From NCBI GenBank assembly GCA_900753405.1, contig CAADYZ010000011.1:1-63922 (forward strand): DNA of 63,922 nt, in the 5' to 3' direction. The first letter of the stretch is position 1; every line of letters begins with the position of its first letter. Made by a program: the position numbers and the translations under genes. The notes beneath the pieces were generated by a model that was given only the letters and a program-made list of their open reading frames with translations, was not told the origin of the DNA and did not search any database. Shown here one piece after another: positions 17,416 through 26,377 of this stretch. The stretch comes from Campylobacteraceae bacterium (lineage in GTDB: Bacteria; Campylobacterota; Campylobacteria; Campylobacterales; Campylobacteraceae).

Positions 17416-18192
17416 TCAAACGCCTTTGAGGCTAAACTGGCTTGCGAGTTTTTCGGTCGTCTCACCGCTTAGTGCGTGCAAAACAAGTTTTGCTGCAACG
17501 CTTAGTGTCTGGTTGAGTGTGGCGATTTCGCTTTGGGTGAATTTGCCTAAGACAAAGTCGATTGTGTTTGGTGTGAAAGTGGTTTGCGAGGCAAGTGGTG
17601 AGTTTTGGTTTGACGCTTTTGTCGCCTCGTTTGGACTGCCAACGCCGAGTCTGATCCTTTCATAGCCGCTACCGATCGCCGCGTCAATGGACTTGATCCC
17701 GTTGTGTCCGCCGCTGCTGCCGCCCTTTTTAAAACGCAACGCTCCGAGTTTTAGGTCGATGTCGTCGTGGGCGATGATGACGCGGTCAGGTTTGAAAAAC
17801 TGCGTGACAGCTTGGACGCTTTTGCCGCTGAGGTTCATAAAAGTTGAGGGTTTTAAAAGCATCAACTCGCCGAATTTATACACTTCGCCGAAAAATTTCT
17901 CCGAAGTTAGGCAAGTAAGTTTTGCGTTTTTGAAGCTTTGAGCGAGTTTTTGTGGGTCAAATTTTGTCTTTTGGGCGTCTTTTGCGCCGTTTGTTTGGCT
18001 AACTCGTTGGTTTTGCGGGTTTTTGTGTGAAATTTTTTGTGAAGTTTGAGGTTGAAAAAATGGCGAGTCAGCCGCGCTAAATTCGCCTTTTTGCGCGAGG
18101 TTTAAGAGTAGATCAACAAGCATAAACCCCGCGTTGTGCCTAGTAAGGTCGTATTTTTCGCCAACATTACCAAGCCCAACGAGAAGTAACAT
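17416..18192 (-). CDS. pth: Peptidyl-tRNA hydrolase with two inserted low-complexity segments
   Basis: Family blocks are intact: VGLGNVGEKYDLTRHNAGF with the catalytic His, KPSTFMNLSGKSV, IAHDDIDL with the key Asp, GGSSGGHNGIKSI, and RLGVGSP. The length is 258 residues against about 190 usual. The excess sits at residues about 36-90 and 189-208, which are Asn/Gln/Ser/Lys-rich and include KTKFDP, a translated fragment of the dispersed repeat. It frees tRNA from peptidyl-tRNA released by stalled ribosomes. It starts 5 nt after rplY, the usual rplY-pth operon. The insertions are probably surface loops and the active site appears complete. Confidence 0.93.
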   Translation of the reverse strand: MLLLVGLGNVGEKYDLTRHNAGFMLVDLLLNLAQKGEFSAADSPFFQPQTSQKISHKNPQNQRVSQTNGAKDAQKTKFDPQKLAQSFKNAKLTCLTSEKFFGEVYKFGELMLLKPSTFMNLSGKSVQAVTQFFKPDRVIIAHDDIDLKLGALRFKKGGSSGGHNGIKSIDAAIGSGYERIRLGVGSPNEATKASNQNSPLASQTTFTPNTIDFVLGKFTQSEIATLNQTLSVAAKLVLHALSGETTEKLASQFSLKGV

Positions 18193-18197
18193 TTGCT

Positions 18198-18734
18198 CTA
18201 CTTAGCTTTCACAACGCCAAGGACAGCCACGCGCCCAGCGTCAAGGACTTTGATGCCCTCGCCAACTGCGATGTCACGCACCAAAACAGTGTCATCCACA
18301 TCAAGCGGAGTGACATCTACAACGAATTTGCTAGGCAGGTTTTTGCCCGTGCATCTGACTTTCAAGAAGCGTTTTGACTGCAACAAGACACCTTTGTTTT
18401 TAAGCCCGATCGGCGTGCCTTGTGTGACAACAGGGATGCGGTAAGTTGAGAGCTCCTCAGGCAAAACGACTTTCAAATCCACATGCTTTAACGCGTTTGT
18501 CACAGGGTGCTTTTGGTAATCAACCACAACGACATTGAAAACCTTCTCGCCAACTTTTACATCAAAATTCAGCGTCTCTTTGCTTTTTACTGCTTTGATG
18601 AAGTCATTGACTTTAAACGCAGCATTCACATTTTCAACGCCTTTTGCGTAGATGTTTGCGATTAGATAACCATCTTGCCTTAGAGTTTTGCTACTCTTTT
18701 TGCCAATACTCTCTCTAACGATTCCTTCTAACAT
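18198..18734 (-). CDS. rplY: 50S ribosomal protein L25/Ctc
   Basis: 178 residues of the long Ctc form: an N-terminal 5S-rRNA-binding domain (MLEGIVRESIGKKSSKTLRQ) followed by the beta-rich C-terminal domain. The start is ATG 18734, because AAGGAGAAGACG precedes it; an upstream in-frame start at 18782 would add 16 unrelated residues. Cotranscribed with pth. Confidence 0.95.
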   Translation of the reverse strand: MLEGIVRESIGKKSSKTLRQDGYLIANIYAKGVENVNAAFKVNDFIKAVKSKETLNFDVKVGEKVFNVVVVDYQKHPVTNALKHVDLKVVLPEELSTYRIPVVTQGTPIGLKNKGVLLQSKRFLKVRCTGKNLPSKFVVDVTPLDVDDTVLVRDIAVGEGIKVLDAGRVAVLGVVKAK

Positions 18735-18796
18735 CGTCTTCTCCTTAAAGAAATTACAAAAACGCCGATTATATAAAATCAACGCTTAAAATTTTG

Positions 18797-19432
18797 TTAA
18801 TCGTGCAGTGAGTAGTGAAAAGGAAAGCGGATCGCGACCTCTTTGGCGTGGCGTGGGAAGGCGGCGGCGGCGCGTTGGATTGTTTTGAGCGCGTTTTCAT
18901 CAAGCGTGCGGTGGGATGAACTTGTGACCAAACGCAAATCCCTCAAAATTCCCTCTTTTGTGAGGCGAAATTCGACAACAACAATGCCTTGTTGCCCCAT
19001 TCTGCGCGCTTTTAGCGGGTAGTGGCGTTTTGCATCCACCGCGCGTTTTAACGCCCGCAAAAACTCGTCTTCGTCTTGTCCGACAACATAGTTTTGGATG
19101 TCGTCTCCGTTTTGGTTCGAGGCGATTTGCTGTTTTTGGCTCGGTTTTGAGCGTTTTTTCTGCGGTTTTGGGCGCGTGGTGGCGGCTTTTGTGGGTTGAG
19201 GTTGCGCCAGTTCGGGCGGAGTTTGCGGCTCGGCTTCGTTTGAGACTTGCGGAGTGGGCGGCGTTGGTTCGGTGGCAAAATGCGTGAGACTGAGGCTGTG
19301 CCTGTCGTGCGAAGGGTTTTTTAGCTCAAACGCGTTGAAAACTGAGGCAAAAAGCGCAAACGGCAGCAGGAAAATCGCCGCTGAGATGTAAAACGCACAC
19401 GCCTTGTGACTCTTGAAAAAAAACCGACTCAT
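18797..19432 (-). CDS. tonB: TonB-family energy transducer
   Basis: 211 residues: a cytoplasmic start (MSRFFFKSHK), one membrane helix (ISAAIFLLPFALFASV), a Pro/Gln/Lys-rich periplasmic linker and a C-terminal TonB domain (YPLKARRMGQQGIVVVEF...TIQRAA). It couples ExbBD proton motive force to outer-membrane receptors. The start at 19432 gives a short N-terminus and has AAAGGGGC upstream; the longer frame from 19513 only adds a translated AAATTT repeat. It lies downstream of the heme oxygenase gene, while exbBD sit at the other end of the same iron locus. Confidence 0.87.
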   Translation of the reverse strand: MSRFFFKSHKACAFYISAAIFLLPFALFASVFNAFELKNPSHDRHSLSLTHFATEPTPPTPQVSNEAEPQTPPELAQPQPTKAATTRPKPQKKRSKPSQKQQIASNQNGDDIQNYVVGQDEDEFLRALKRAVDAKRHYPLKARRMGQQGIVVVEFRLTKEGILRDLRLVTSSSHRTLDENALKTIQRAAAAFPRHAKEVAIRFPFHYSLHD

Positions 19433-19487
19433 CTTGCCCCTTTTGGGTGATTTTAGCAAAAACACTTTAAGCCAACGCCACAAATTT

Positions 19488-19511
19488 GCTAAAACCAAAT
19501 TTGATTTTAGC
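19488..19511. repeat. Dispersed palindrome with GCTAAAA arms
   Basis: GCTAAAAC/GTTTTAGC-type arms around CAAATTTG. Against the copy at 14521-14544 the outer bases differ but still pair (GCT/AGC instead of GTC/GAC). Confidence 0.8.
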
Positions 19512-19548
19512 AAATTTACTTACATTAAATTCATCTTGCCAAAAAGCG

Positions 19549-20304
19549 TTATTTTTGCGGGAATTTGTGCGGGTTTCCGTTTGCACCAGCGGTTGCGTGG
19601 GTGATCTTCTCGCCGTCAATGTCGTAAGCCTGCCCCGGTCCCTTGACAAAGCGTCCTTTGCCGAATTTGAGTTCGATGAGGTGAAAGTCAAGGAGGTTGC
19701 GGATGGTTTTGATCGCGCCGCCGCCGATGTTTGCTTCGAGCGTGTCGAAAATTTCGTCAAAAAACGCGCCCCTTTCGACTAAACTTGCGGTTGCGCGGTA
19801 GCGGAGGCGTTTGCGAAAGATCACTGCGGCGGCTTTGCACTCGTCTTCGAGAAACATCGCTTCAATGTTGGTTGGATTTTGAGTTAGGTTATCAAAATGT
19901 TCGCTAACTTCGCTGACATAAACAAAGTTGCCCTTTGGCGTGGTGACAAACGGCGCGTATGAGCAAAGCACTTCGCCTTGTTTGTTGGCGGTGGCTAGGC
20001 AAACTGAGTTAAAGCTGCGCATAAACTCCTCAAACTGCTCCTTAATCCTGCTAAAATCCCGCTCGTCTTGTGCGGTTTTGCAAAGGGCGATGATCGCCTC
20101 TTTTAGTCCTTCTTGCGTGGTTGGCTTTAAAAACTCCACGCGTAACTTCTCACCGCCGTTAAAGCCGATGTCAAGTCCGTTGTCATCCACGCTAAGCAAG
20201 GTCGCGTCATTTACCTCTTTGACATTGCCGTATTTTTTAACCAACGCGGCAAGTTCGGCGGTGTGATGGTCGTTCATATGTGTGATCACGCTTGTGTAAG
20301 TCAT
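19549..20304 (-). CDS. chuZ: HugZ/ChuZ-type heme oxygenase
   Basis: 251 residues, with an N-terminal heme-utilisation domain (ITHMNDHHTAELAAL) and a split-barrel FMN-binding-like domain (SVCLATANKQGEVLCSYAPF). The C-terminal tail ends with a His-containing NPHKF, matching the heme-ligand tail of HugZ enzymes. It degrades heme in the cytoplasm to release iron. The start is ATG 20304, after a reasonable ribosome-binding site; the 16 residues before it look spurious. It is divergent from the TonB-dependent receptor, with Fur-like sites between, as in the Campylobacter chu locus. Confidence 0.88.
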   Translation of the reverse strand: MTYTSVITHMNDHHTAELAALVKKYGNVKEVNDATLLSVDDNGLDIGFNGGEKLRVEFLKPTTQEGLKEAIIALCKTAQDERDFSRIKEQFEEFMRSFNSVCLATANKQGEVLCSYAPFVTTPKGNFVYVSEVSEHFDNLTQNPTNIEAMFLEDECKAAAVIFRKRLRYRATASLVERGAFFDEIFDTLEANIGGGAIKTIRNLLDFHLIELKFGKGRFVKGPGQAYDIDGEKITHATAGANGNPHKFPQK

Positions 20305-20333
20305 CTTAAACTCCTGTTGATGAAATGAAAAGC

Positions 20334-20353
20334 GAATGATAGCCATTATCAAC
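20334..20353. promoter_or_regulatory. Weak Fur-box-like site for chuZ
   Basis: GAATGATAGCCATTATCAAC contains the half-sites AATGATA and ATTATCA, placed upstream of chuZ. Confidence 0.4.
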
Positions 20354-20425
20354 TTAAATCAAAATTAAACTAAATTTTAAGGCTTTTTTAATCTTTTTTG
20401 TTGCAAAATTGCGGTTTTTAATTTA

Positions 20426-20444
20426 GATAATTATTATCATTTTA
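20426..20444. promoter_or_regulatory. Fur box upstream of the TonB-dependent receptor
   Basis: GATAATTATTATCATTTTA matches most of the 19-bp Fur consensus GATAATGATTATCATTATC. It lies just before the -10 at 20452, so bound Fur would block transcription in iron-rich conditions. Confidence 0.7.
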
Positions 20445-20451
20445 AATTAAG

Positions 20452-20457
20452 TATAAT
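20452..20457 (+). promoter_or_regulatory. -10 box of the receptor operon
   Basis: TATAAT 8 nt downstream of the Fur box and about 118 nt upstream of the receptor start, leaving a leader that contains one dispersed palindrome. Confidence 0.55.
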
Positions 20458-20574
20458 TTTGCAAGGCGTGGATTAGAGTAAAATGAAACTCATTTGCAAA
20501 AAGTGCGTTTGCAAAATTGCAAAAACCAAATTTGATTTTGACATTTTACATAATTTTACATAAAAAGGATTTGT

Positions 20575-22683
20575 ATGAAGTTAAAAGCTTTGACTTTGGC
20601 TTTGACAGCAGCCGCAGCCCTCTCGCACGAACACCACAGCCACTTAGAGCTTGACAAAGTCGTGGTGAGCGCCTCAGGTTTTGAGCAAGAGGCGGACTCA
20701 AACATCCGCGCAGTGCAGGTTGTCAGCGGCGAGGAGTTGCGTCAGCGAAGTTACACGAGTTTAGAGCAGGCGTTGCAGCGAGTGGCAGGCGTGTCGTTTG
20801 TAAATACAGGCACGGGGCGAAGCATCGACTTGCGAGGGCAGGGGACGAAGGCAAATGTCGCCGTGAAGGTGCTAGTAGATGGCAAGATGATCAATGTCCT
20901 TGACAATTCGCACGGCTACACGCCGCTAAATGCGGTGAATATCGCCAACATTGACCGCATCGAGATCATCCCCGGCGGCGGCGCGGTGCTTTACGGCAGC
21001 GGGACGCGCGGCGGGGTGATTAACATCATCACCAAAAAGCAGACAGAAGACGGCGGAAGTGTCGGGCTTAGCGCGTCAAGTTACGGTTACGGCGAGTTTA
21101 GTTACAACGCGGACGCCAACTTTGCGCACAGGTTTAGCCCGTATTTTGCTCTAAATTTAAATTTTGAAGACTTCAACACAAAAGGCTACCAAGAGGGGGA
21201 TTTTGAAGATGGAAACCACCTAAACACAAAGCTATTTTTTGACATCACAGAGGATACTCAGTTAAATTTTGCTTACGACTTTTACAAAGCAAGAGTTGCA
21301 ACAAGCGGTGCGGTAGGCTTTTACGACCTTCAACGCTCACGCCGCGCAAAGGGCGGTGCGAGCGAGGAAGTGGAGATTAGAAGGCACGATTTAAGCGGCG
21401 AGTTTAACCACAAATTCGCAAACTCAGCCCAGCTTAGCGTGGGAGGATTTTTGCAAAACCAAAAGATCAACTACCTCACAGGAAGCGCGGTTGAAGGCAA
21501 GCGAAGCGGCTTTGAGGACAAAATTTACGGCGCAAATGCGAAAGTCAAATTTGATTTTGACAAGAACTCGTACGCCGTTTTGGGTTACGAGGGCAAGCGG
21601 CACGAAGGGTTTAGAAAGTCGCGAGCGTTGGAGAGTGTGACGATGGGTAACACAACGGCGGGTTATACGATGAAAACGGACATTGAGATGCAAAAAGACT
21701 CGCACTCGCTCTTTGCGCTTGCTTCACACGAGATTGGCGGCGGTTTTGGGCTAAGTGGCGGGGCGCGTTATGAGCGGGCGACCTACTCAGGAAGCCGCAA
21801 GGTTTTGCACACTTTGAGCCTGCCGATGATGACGAGGGATGTGGTAAATTCGAATTTGGAGATCACCAACAAAGCCACGAACAACTACGCTTTTGAGCTT
21901 ACGCCGCGTTTTGCCTACTCGCCAAGCGGGATGGTTTATGTTAAATACGAGCGCGGGTTTATCTCGCCAACGCCAGCGCAGATGACAAACAAAGCAAAGC
22001 CACTTACGCCGCGAGGAAGCGGGGCTTACTACGCTGCTGAGCTTGACGCGGAGGTTTTTGACACTTTTGAAGTTGGCGTGAGTGATGAGTTGGCGCACGG
22101 CGCGATGTTTAACGCAAATGTTTTCTATACGCTTAGCACAGACGAAATCGCCTACATCGGCAACCCGCACGCCACAGGCAGCGGCTGGTGGAAATATTAC
22201 AACATCGACCAAACAAGACGCGTTGGTGTGGAAATTGGCGCGCAAGAGGAGCTTTTGGGCGGCAAGTTGCAGCTAACTCAAAGCTTAACTTACCTCAACG
22301 CTCGCGTTAGCAAGGGTGTGAATGAAGGGCAGAAAGTGCCGTTTGTACCAGACTTTAAAGCCACTTTGGGCGCGGAATTTGCTCTTAGCAAAAGGTTTGC
22401 CGTCTTTGCAGACGCGACCTACTACTCACGCGCAAAAGACGCAGGGCGTAGCGACTCAGAGACAGGTAAAATCACCGACCAACACTACATCAAAGAATAC
22501 ACCCTCATCGACATCGGCGCGCGCGTGACGCACCACCAAATGGAGTTTTTGCTAGGGGTTAGAAACCTCTTTAACACGGAGTATTACCTCTCGCAAAGTA
22601 GTGTCGCCGAAGGACATCTAACAGACGAGTATTACATCGGCAGCGGCAGGAATTTCTACCTCGCGATGAAGTATAAATTCTAA
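20575..22683 (+). CDS. TonB-dependent outer-membrane receptor (heme or ferric siderophore)
   Basis: 702 residues with a short signal sequence, a TonB-box-like LDKVVVSAS, a plug domain (RVAGVSFVNTGTGRSIDLRG, then IEIIPGGGAVLYGSGTRGGV), a 22-strand-type barrel and a C-terminal Phe (LAMKYKF). It imports an iron compound across the outer membrane with TonB energy. Neighbouring ChuZ, permease, ATPase and binding protein argue for heme (ChuA role). The plug wording also resembles the CfrA/enterobactin class, so the ligand is left open. AAAAAGGA precedes the ATG. An internal dispersed repeat encodes VKFDFDK. Confidence 0.85.
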   Translation: MKLKALTLALTAAAALSHEHHSHLELDKVVVSASGFEQEADSNIRAVQVVSGEELRQRSYTSLEQALQRVAGVSFVNTGTGRSIDLRGQGTKANVAVKVLVDGKMINVLDNSHGYTPLNAVNIANIDRIEIIPGGGAVLYGSGTRGGVINIITKKQTEDGGSVGLSASSYGYGEFSYNADANFAHRFSPYFALNLNFEDFNTKGYQEGDFEDGNHLNTKLFFDITEDTQLNFAYDFYKARVATSGAVGFYDLQRSRRAKGGASEEVEIRRHDLSGEFNHKFANSAQLSVGGFLQNQKINYLTGSAVEGKRSGFEDKIYGANAKVKFDFDKNSYAVLGYEGKRHEGFRKSRALESVTMGNTTAGYTMKTDIEMQKDSHSLFALASHEIGGGFGLSGGARYERATYSGSRKVLHTLSLPMMTRDVVNSNLEITNKATNNYAFELTPRFAYSPSGMVYVKYERGFISPTPAQMTNKAKPLTPRGSGAYYAAELDAEVFDTFEVGVSDELAHGAMFNANVFYTLSTDEIAYIGNPHATGSGWWKYYNIDQTRRVGVEIGAQEELLGGKLQLTQSLTYLNARVSKGVNEGQKVPFVPDFKATLGAEFALSKRFAVFADATYYSRAKDAGRSDSETGKITDQHYIKEYTLIDIGARVTHHQMEFLLGVRNLFNTEYYLSQSSVAEGHLTDEYYIGSGRNFYLAMKYKF

Positions 22684-22720
22684 TCAAATTCGGTTTTGAC
22701 ATTTTTAGACAGGAGCGGGC

Positions 22721-23677
22721 GTGAAGGTAGCGGTTTTTGGTTTGGTTTTTGTCGCGGTTGTGGTGGCAAGTTTGTGTTTGGGCGAGCAAAATTACACGCC
22801 GCTTGGGCTGATTGAAGCTTTAATGCAAGACGAAGTTGCGCGGCAGATCGTCTTGCACTCGCGCCTTCCGCGGTTGTTGATGGCGGTTTTGATCGGCTCG
22901 CTTTTAGCCACTAGCGGCGCGGTGACGCAAGCAGTTTTTGCCAACCCGCTAGCCGACCCCTACATCATCGGCATCGCCTCAGCCGCGACCTTTGGCGCAG
23001 TTTTGGCATACCTTTTGGGCTTTGCGGACTATTTTTACGGCGTGAGCGGCTTTGTGTGTTGCGTGGCGTTTAGTTTGCTGATCTTCAAACTCAGCGGGCG
23101 CGCAACGCTTGCTACGCTTTTGCTAGTCGGGATCGCCGCTTCTTCGTTTCTAGGCGCATTCACCTCGTTTTTTACCTACTACATCGGCGAGGATTCGTTT
23201 AGGATTGTCGCGTGGTTGATGGGAAATTTGGGCAATGCCTCGTGGCAAAATGTCGCCATTTTAACCCTCCCGCTTGTGCTTTGCAGCGGCTACTTTTACG
23301 CCAAACACAAAGAGCTAGACATCATCCTCAGCGGTGACGAAGAGGCGCAAAATTTGGGCGTGAATGCGAGGAAATTAAAAATCAATCTGCTTTTAGTCAG
23401 CTCACTTGGCGTCTCTTTTGCCGTAGCTTTCAGCGGACTCATCGGCTTTGTCGGACTCATCATCCCACACGCCATTCGCCTCTTTACGCGGAGCTACTCG
23501 CACGCGGTTTTGCTGCCGTTTTGCCTTCTTGGCGGCGGCGTGTTTTTGCTCTTTTGCGACACGCTTGCGCGCACGCTGCTCGCTCCCGTCCAAGTCCCAA
23601 TCGGCATCATCACCGCCTTCATCGGTGCGCCCTTTTTCCTACTCTTAGCCTTGCAAGCACAAGGAGTGAGAAGATGA
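22721..23677 (+). CDS. FecCD-family iron/heme ABC transporter permease
   Basis: 318 residues with many membrane segments and the FecCD signatures RLPRLLMAVLIG, GAVTQAVFANPLADPYIIGI and the C-terminal GLIGFVGLIIPHAIR, which contacts the ATPase. The start is GTG with AGGAG upstream, 37 nt after the receptor gene. It is the inner-membrane channel of the heme/siderophore importer (ChuB role). Its stop overlaps the ATPase start. Confidence 0.9.
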   Translation: MKVAVFGLVFVAVVVASLCLGEQNYTPLGLIEALMQDEVARQIVLHSRLPRLLMAVLIGSLLATSGAVTQAVFANPLADPYIIGIASAATFGAVLAYLLGFADYFYGVSGFVCCVAFSLLIFKLSGRATLATLLLVGIAASSFLGAFTSFFTYYIGEDSFRIVAWLMGNLGNASWQNVAILTLPLVLCSGYFYAKHKELDIILSGDEEAQNLGVNARKLKINLLLVSSLGVSFAVAFSGLIGFVGLIIPHAIRLFTRSYSHAVLLPFCLLGGGVFLLFCDTLARTLLAPVQVPIGIITAFIGAPFFLLLALQAQGVRR

Positions 23678-24444
23678 GCGCGGCGTTAAAAGTTAGCAAC
23701 CTAAGTTTTGCTTACAGGCATAAAGAAATTTTGCGTGACATCTCATTTGAGCTAAAAAAGGGCGAGTTTTTGGGGATTTTAGGCGCAAACGGCAGCGGAA
23801 AAACCACGCTTTTTAAAAATCTACTTCGTTTTTTAGCCCCACAAAGCGGGCAAATCGAACTTTTAGGCAAAAAAGACCTCTCGCCCGCGCAGTTTGCAAA
23901 AGAAAGCGGTTTTGTCCCGCAAAAGTCACACTTAAACACGCCGTTAAAGGTGCAAGAGGTGATGTTAATGGGAAAATACGCGCAGGCGAAAAAGGGCTTT
24001 TTTGGCTACCCAAAAGCCTTTTTGGACGAGGTTAAAGAGGTTGCTAGCAGGCTTGGGCTGACGCCGCTTTTGGAGCGTGAGGTGTTGAGTTTAAGCGGTG
24101 GTGAGTTTGCGAGGGTAATGCTTGCGCGCGCGCTTTTAAAACGCCCAAAAATCCTCTTTCTTGATGAGGCGACAAGTGCGTGCGACCTAAACCACGCCAT
24201 CAAACTCCTCAACCTTTGCAAACAAGAAATTCAACAACGCCAAATCAGCGTTGTCGCCATCCTCCACGACCTAAACTTAGCCGCCGCCTTTTGTGACGAA
24301 GTCATCTTCTTAAAAGATGCGCAAATCGCCCACAAAGGCAGTGTGAGTGAGCTTTTTAAGCCGAAGATTTTAAAAGAAATTTACTCGTTTGAGTGCGAAG
24401 TTTTGCAAAGCAAAAACCAGCTTGTAGTCGTGCCTCAAATTTGA
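23674..24444 (+). CDS. Iron/heme ABC transporter ATPase
   Basis: 256 residues. Walker A GANGSGKTT, signature LSLSGGE, Walker B ILFLDEATSACD and the switch His in AILHDLN are all present. It starts at ATG 23674, which overlaps the permease stop by 4 nt; the longer upstream frame is only an overlap with permease coding sequence. It energises heme/siderophore import (ChuC role). Confidence 0.92.
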   Translation: MSAALKVSNLSFAYRHKEILRDISFELKKGEFLGILGANGSGKTTLFKNLLRFLAPQSGQIELLGKKDLSPAQFAKESGFVPQKSHLNTPLKVQEVMLMGKYAQAKKGFFGYPKAFLDEVKEVASRLGLTPLLEREVLSLSGGEFARVMLARALLKRPKILFLDEATSACDLNHAIKLLNLCKQEIQQRQISVVAILHDLNLAAAFCDEVIFLKDAQIAHKGSVSELFKPKILKEIYSFECEVLQSKNQLVVVPQI

Positions 24445-24461
24445 TTTTAACAAGGAGATTT

Positions 24462-25265
24462 ATGAAAAAAATTTTGTTAGTTTTTGCGTTGGCGGTTGCG
24501 CTTTTTGCAAAAAGAATTGTCGTTTTAGACCCAGCCAGCGTTGAGACGCTTTTTGCCTTAGGTGCAGGAGAGCAGATCGTCGGCATCGCCACGCTGCAAC
24601 ACAGCCAGATCGAACCCGCCGCCAAAACCGCACGCATCCCCTCAGTCGGCAGCTTTTCTCACCCCTCAGTGGAGAAAATTTTGCGTTTAAAGCCAGATTT
24701 AGTTGTGCTTAGCTCGTATTCACTAGGCGTTGCGAAAAGTTTGGATAACTTTAAAATCAAGCACATCTACCTCAAAAGCGAGCGATTTTCTGACCTTGAA
24801 GAAAATGTGAAAATTCTAGCCAACCACAGCGGCGTTAGCAGCCAAAAAACCACCGAAGTGATCGCAGACTTCAACGCTCGCCTAAACGCGCTAAAAGCCT
24901 CTCCGCTTAACAAAACCGCACTCTTTTTGTTTAGCCAAAACCCGCTTATGGCGTTTGGGAAGGCGACTTTGATGGATGATGTTTTGCAGATTTTGGGTGT
25001 GAAAAACTTAGCCCCAGACACCGCCGCTACGCGTCCGATCATCTCGCACGAGTTTGTGCGAAAAGCCAACCCGCAACTCATCTTACTTGGCGTGAGTGCA
25101 GACAATAAAGAGAGGTTTTTGGAGCAAAATCCGCTTTTAAAACAGACCACAGCGGCAAAAAACGGCGAGATTTACTTCTACCCAAAAACGCACAGCCTTT
25201 TGCGTTTGAGTCCTTTTAGCGTAACTAGGATCGAAGAATTTCGCAAAACTCTTGCGAATTTTTAG
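24462..25265 (+). CDS. Periplasmic iron/heme-binding protein
   Basis: 267 residues with a signal peptide (MKKILLVFALAVALFAKR) followed by the TroA/BtuF-type fold: VVLDPASVETLFALGAGEQIVGIA and VGSFSHPSVEKILRLKPDLVV. AAGGAG lies 6 nt before the ATG. It delivers the ligand to the permease (ChuD role). No lipobox is visible, so it is probably soluble in the periplasm. Confidence 0.87.
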   Translation: MKKILLVFALAVALFAKRIVVLDPASVETLFALGAGEQIVGIATLQHSQIEPAAKTARIPSVGSFSHPSVEKILRLKPDLVVLSSYSLGVAKSLDNFKIKHIYLKSERFSDLEENVKILANHSGVSSQKTTEVIADFNARLNALKASPLNKTALFLFSQNPLMAFGKATLMDDVLQILGVKNLAPDTAATRPIISHEFVRKANPQLILLGVSADNKERFLEQNPLLKQTTAAKNGEIYFYPKTHSLLRLSPFSVTRIEEFRKTLANF

Positions 25266-25303
25266 TTAATTTTGGCTAAATTCGCACTACTGAAAGGACA
25301 AAA

Positions 25304-25726
25304 ATGGAAATTTTACAAAAATACGCTGACTTAGTCATCTTCTCCGTGCTTGGGCTAATGGCGTTTGGCGCGCTTTACTGCGTGGTTGAGAGGTTGCTTT
25401 TTTTACGCAAAGCTCGCCCGCAAAACTACGCCACGCAGGAGGATTTTGACGAGGCTTTAAGTGAGAATATGACCCTTTTAAACTCGATCTACTCAAACGC
25501 GCCGTATGTCGGACTACTTGGGACGGTTGTAGGGATTATGCTGACTTTTTACGAGATGGGTGTAAGTGGGCAGATCGAAGTCAAAAGCGTGTTAATCGGG
25601 CTTTCTTTGGCGTTAAAAGCCACCGCCTTAGGGCTTTTGATCGCCATTCCAGCGCTTTTTGCCTACAACCTGCTTTACAGGCGAATTCACAAGCTCTCCG
25701 CCGCGTTTAACAAAGGTGCGAGATGA
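25304..25726 (+). CDS. exbB: ExbB-type proton channel subunit
   Basis: 140 residues, the short epsilon-type ExbB: three membrane helices with NAPYVGLLGTVVGIMLTFYEMG and SLALKATALGLLIAIPALFAYN, the conserved MotA/TolQ/ExbB blocks. With ExbD it powers TonB. AAAGGA precedes the ATG and the gene overlaps exbD by 4 nt. Confidence 0.92.
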   Translation: MEILQKYADLVIFSVLGLMAFGALYCVVERLLFLRKARPQNYATQEDFDEALSENMTLLNSIYSNAPYVGLLGTVVGIMLTFYEMGVSGQIEVKSVLIGLSLALKATALGLLIAIPALFAYNLLYRRIHKLSAAFNKGAR

Positions 25727-26112
25727 TCCGTTTGCCAAAAAACGAAGGGCTAAATGTCGTCCCGTTCATCGACATTATGCTAGTGCTGCTCGCTATCGTC
25801 CTCACCACTTCAAGCTTCATCGCCCAAGGCGAGTTGGGGCTTGACTTGCCGCGCTCAAACGCCGCTGAAAATTTCGAGGAAAAACGCGAAGTTAAAGTCG
25901 CCATCGACTCAAACGACACCTTTTTTCTAAACGGCGAGAAGGTGAGTTTTGAGGCGTTGAAAGCAAGCTTTGAGGAAATTTCGCCGCAAACTTTGGTCGA
26001 GCTAAAAAGCGACAAAAACGCCCATTTTGAGAGTTTTGTCAAAATTTTAGACCTTCTTAAAGCAGCAAACCACACAAAATTCGTCATCATCACCCAAAAA
26101 GAGGCGAGGTGA
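25723..26112 (+). CDS. exbD: ExbD-type energy-coupling protein
   Basis: 129 residues with one membrane helix bearing the conserved Asp (NVVPFIDIMLVLLAIVLTT) and a periplasmic domain. It is translationally coupled to exbB through ATGA. Last gene of the iron locus. Confidence 0.92.
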   Translation: MIRLPKNEGLNVVPFIDIMLVLLAIVLTTSSFIAQGELGLDLPRSNAAENFEEKREVKVAIDSNDTFFLNGEKVSFEALKASFEEISPQTLVELKSDKNAHFESFVKILDLLKAANHTKFVIITQKEAR

Positions 26113-26117
26113 TGAGC

Positions 26118-26141
26118 GTTAAAACCAAATTTGGTTTTAAC
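26118..26141. repeat. Dispersed palindrome with GTTAAAA arms
   Basis: GTTAAAACCAAA followed by its reverse complement, directly after exbD. A second GAATTT copy lies at about 26150-26163 and a reverse one at about 26221-26238. Confidence 0.8.
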
Positions 26142-26322
26142 AAATTTGCAAAAACCGAATTTGGTTTAAGAAAAGTTGCTTAAAACACGCTTAAAACCAG
26201 ACAAAACGCCGCTTTTTGCCGTTCAAATTCGGTTTTGACATTTTCACAAAGCCCGAAGATGCCGCGAATTTCAGCCTTTTTCTTGCGGCTGCAAAAAAGT
26301 TTGTAAATTTAAACAAAATTTA

Positions 26323-26351
26323 TTGACAATGTATTTTTTTTTTTGTAGAAT
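26323..26351 (+). promoter_or_regulatory. Sigma-70 promoter with T11 tract in the spacer
   Basis: TTGACA (26323-26328), a 17-nt spacer, and TAGAAT (26346-26351). The spacer contains eleven consecutive T (26334-26344), so slippage would move the -35 and -10 apart or together. It drives the acyl-sugar operon that starts at 26378. Confidence 0.75.
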
Positions 26352-26377
26352 TAAATATTTTACAATTAAGGCGAGGG

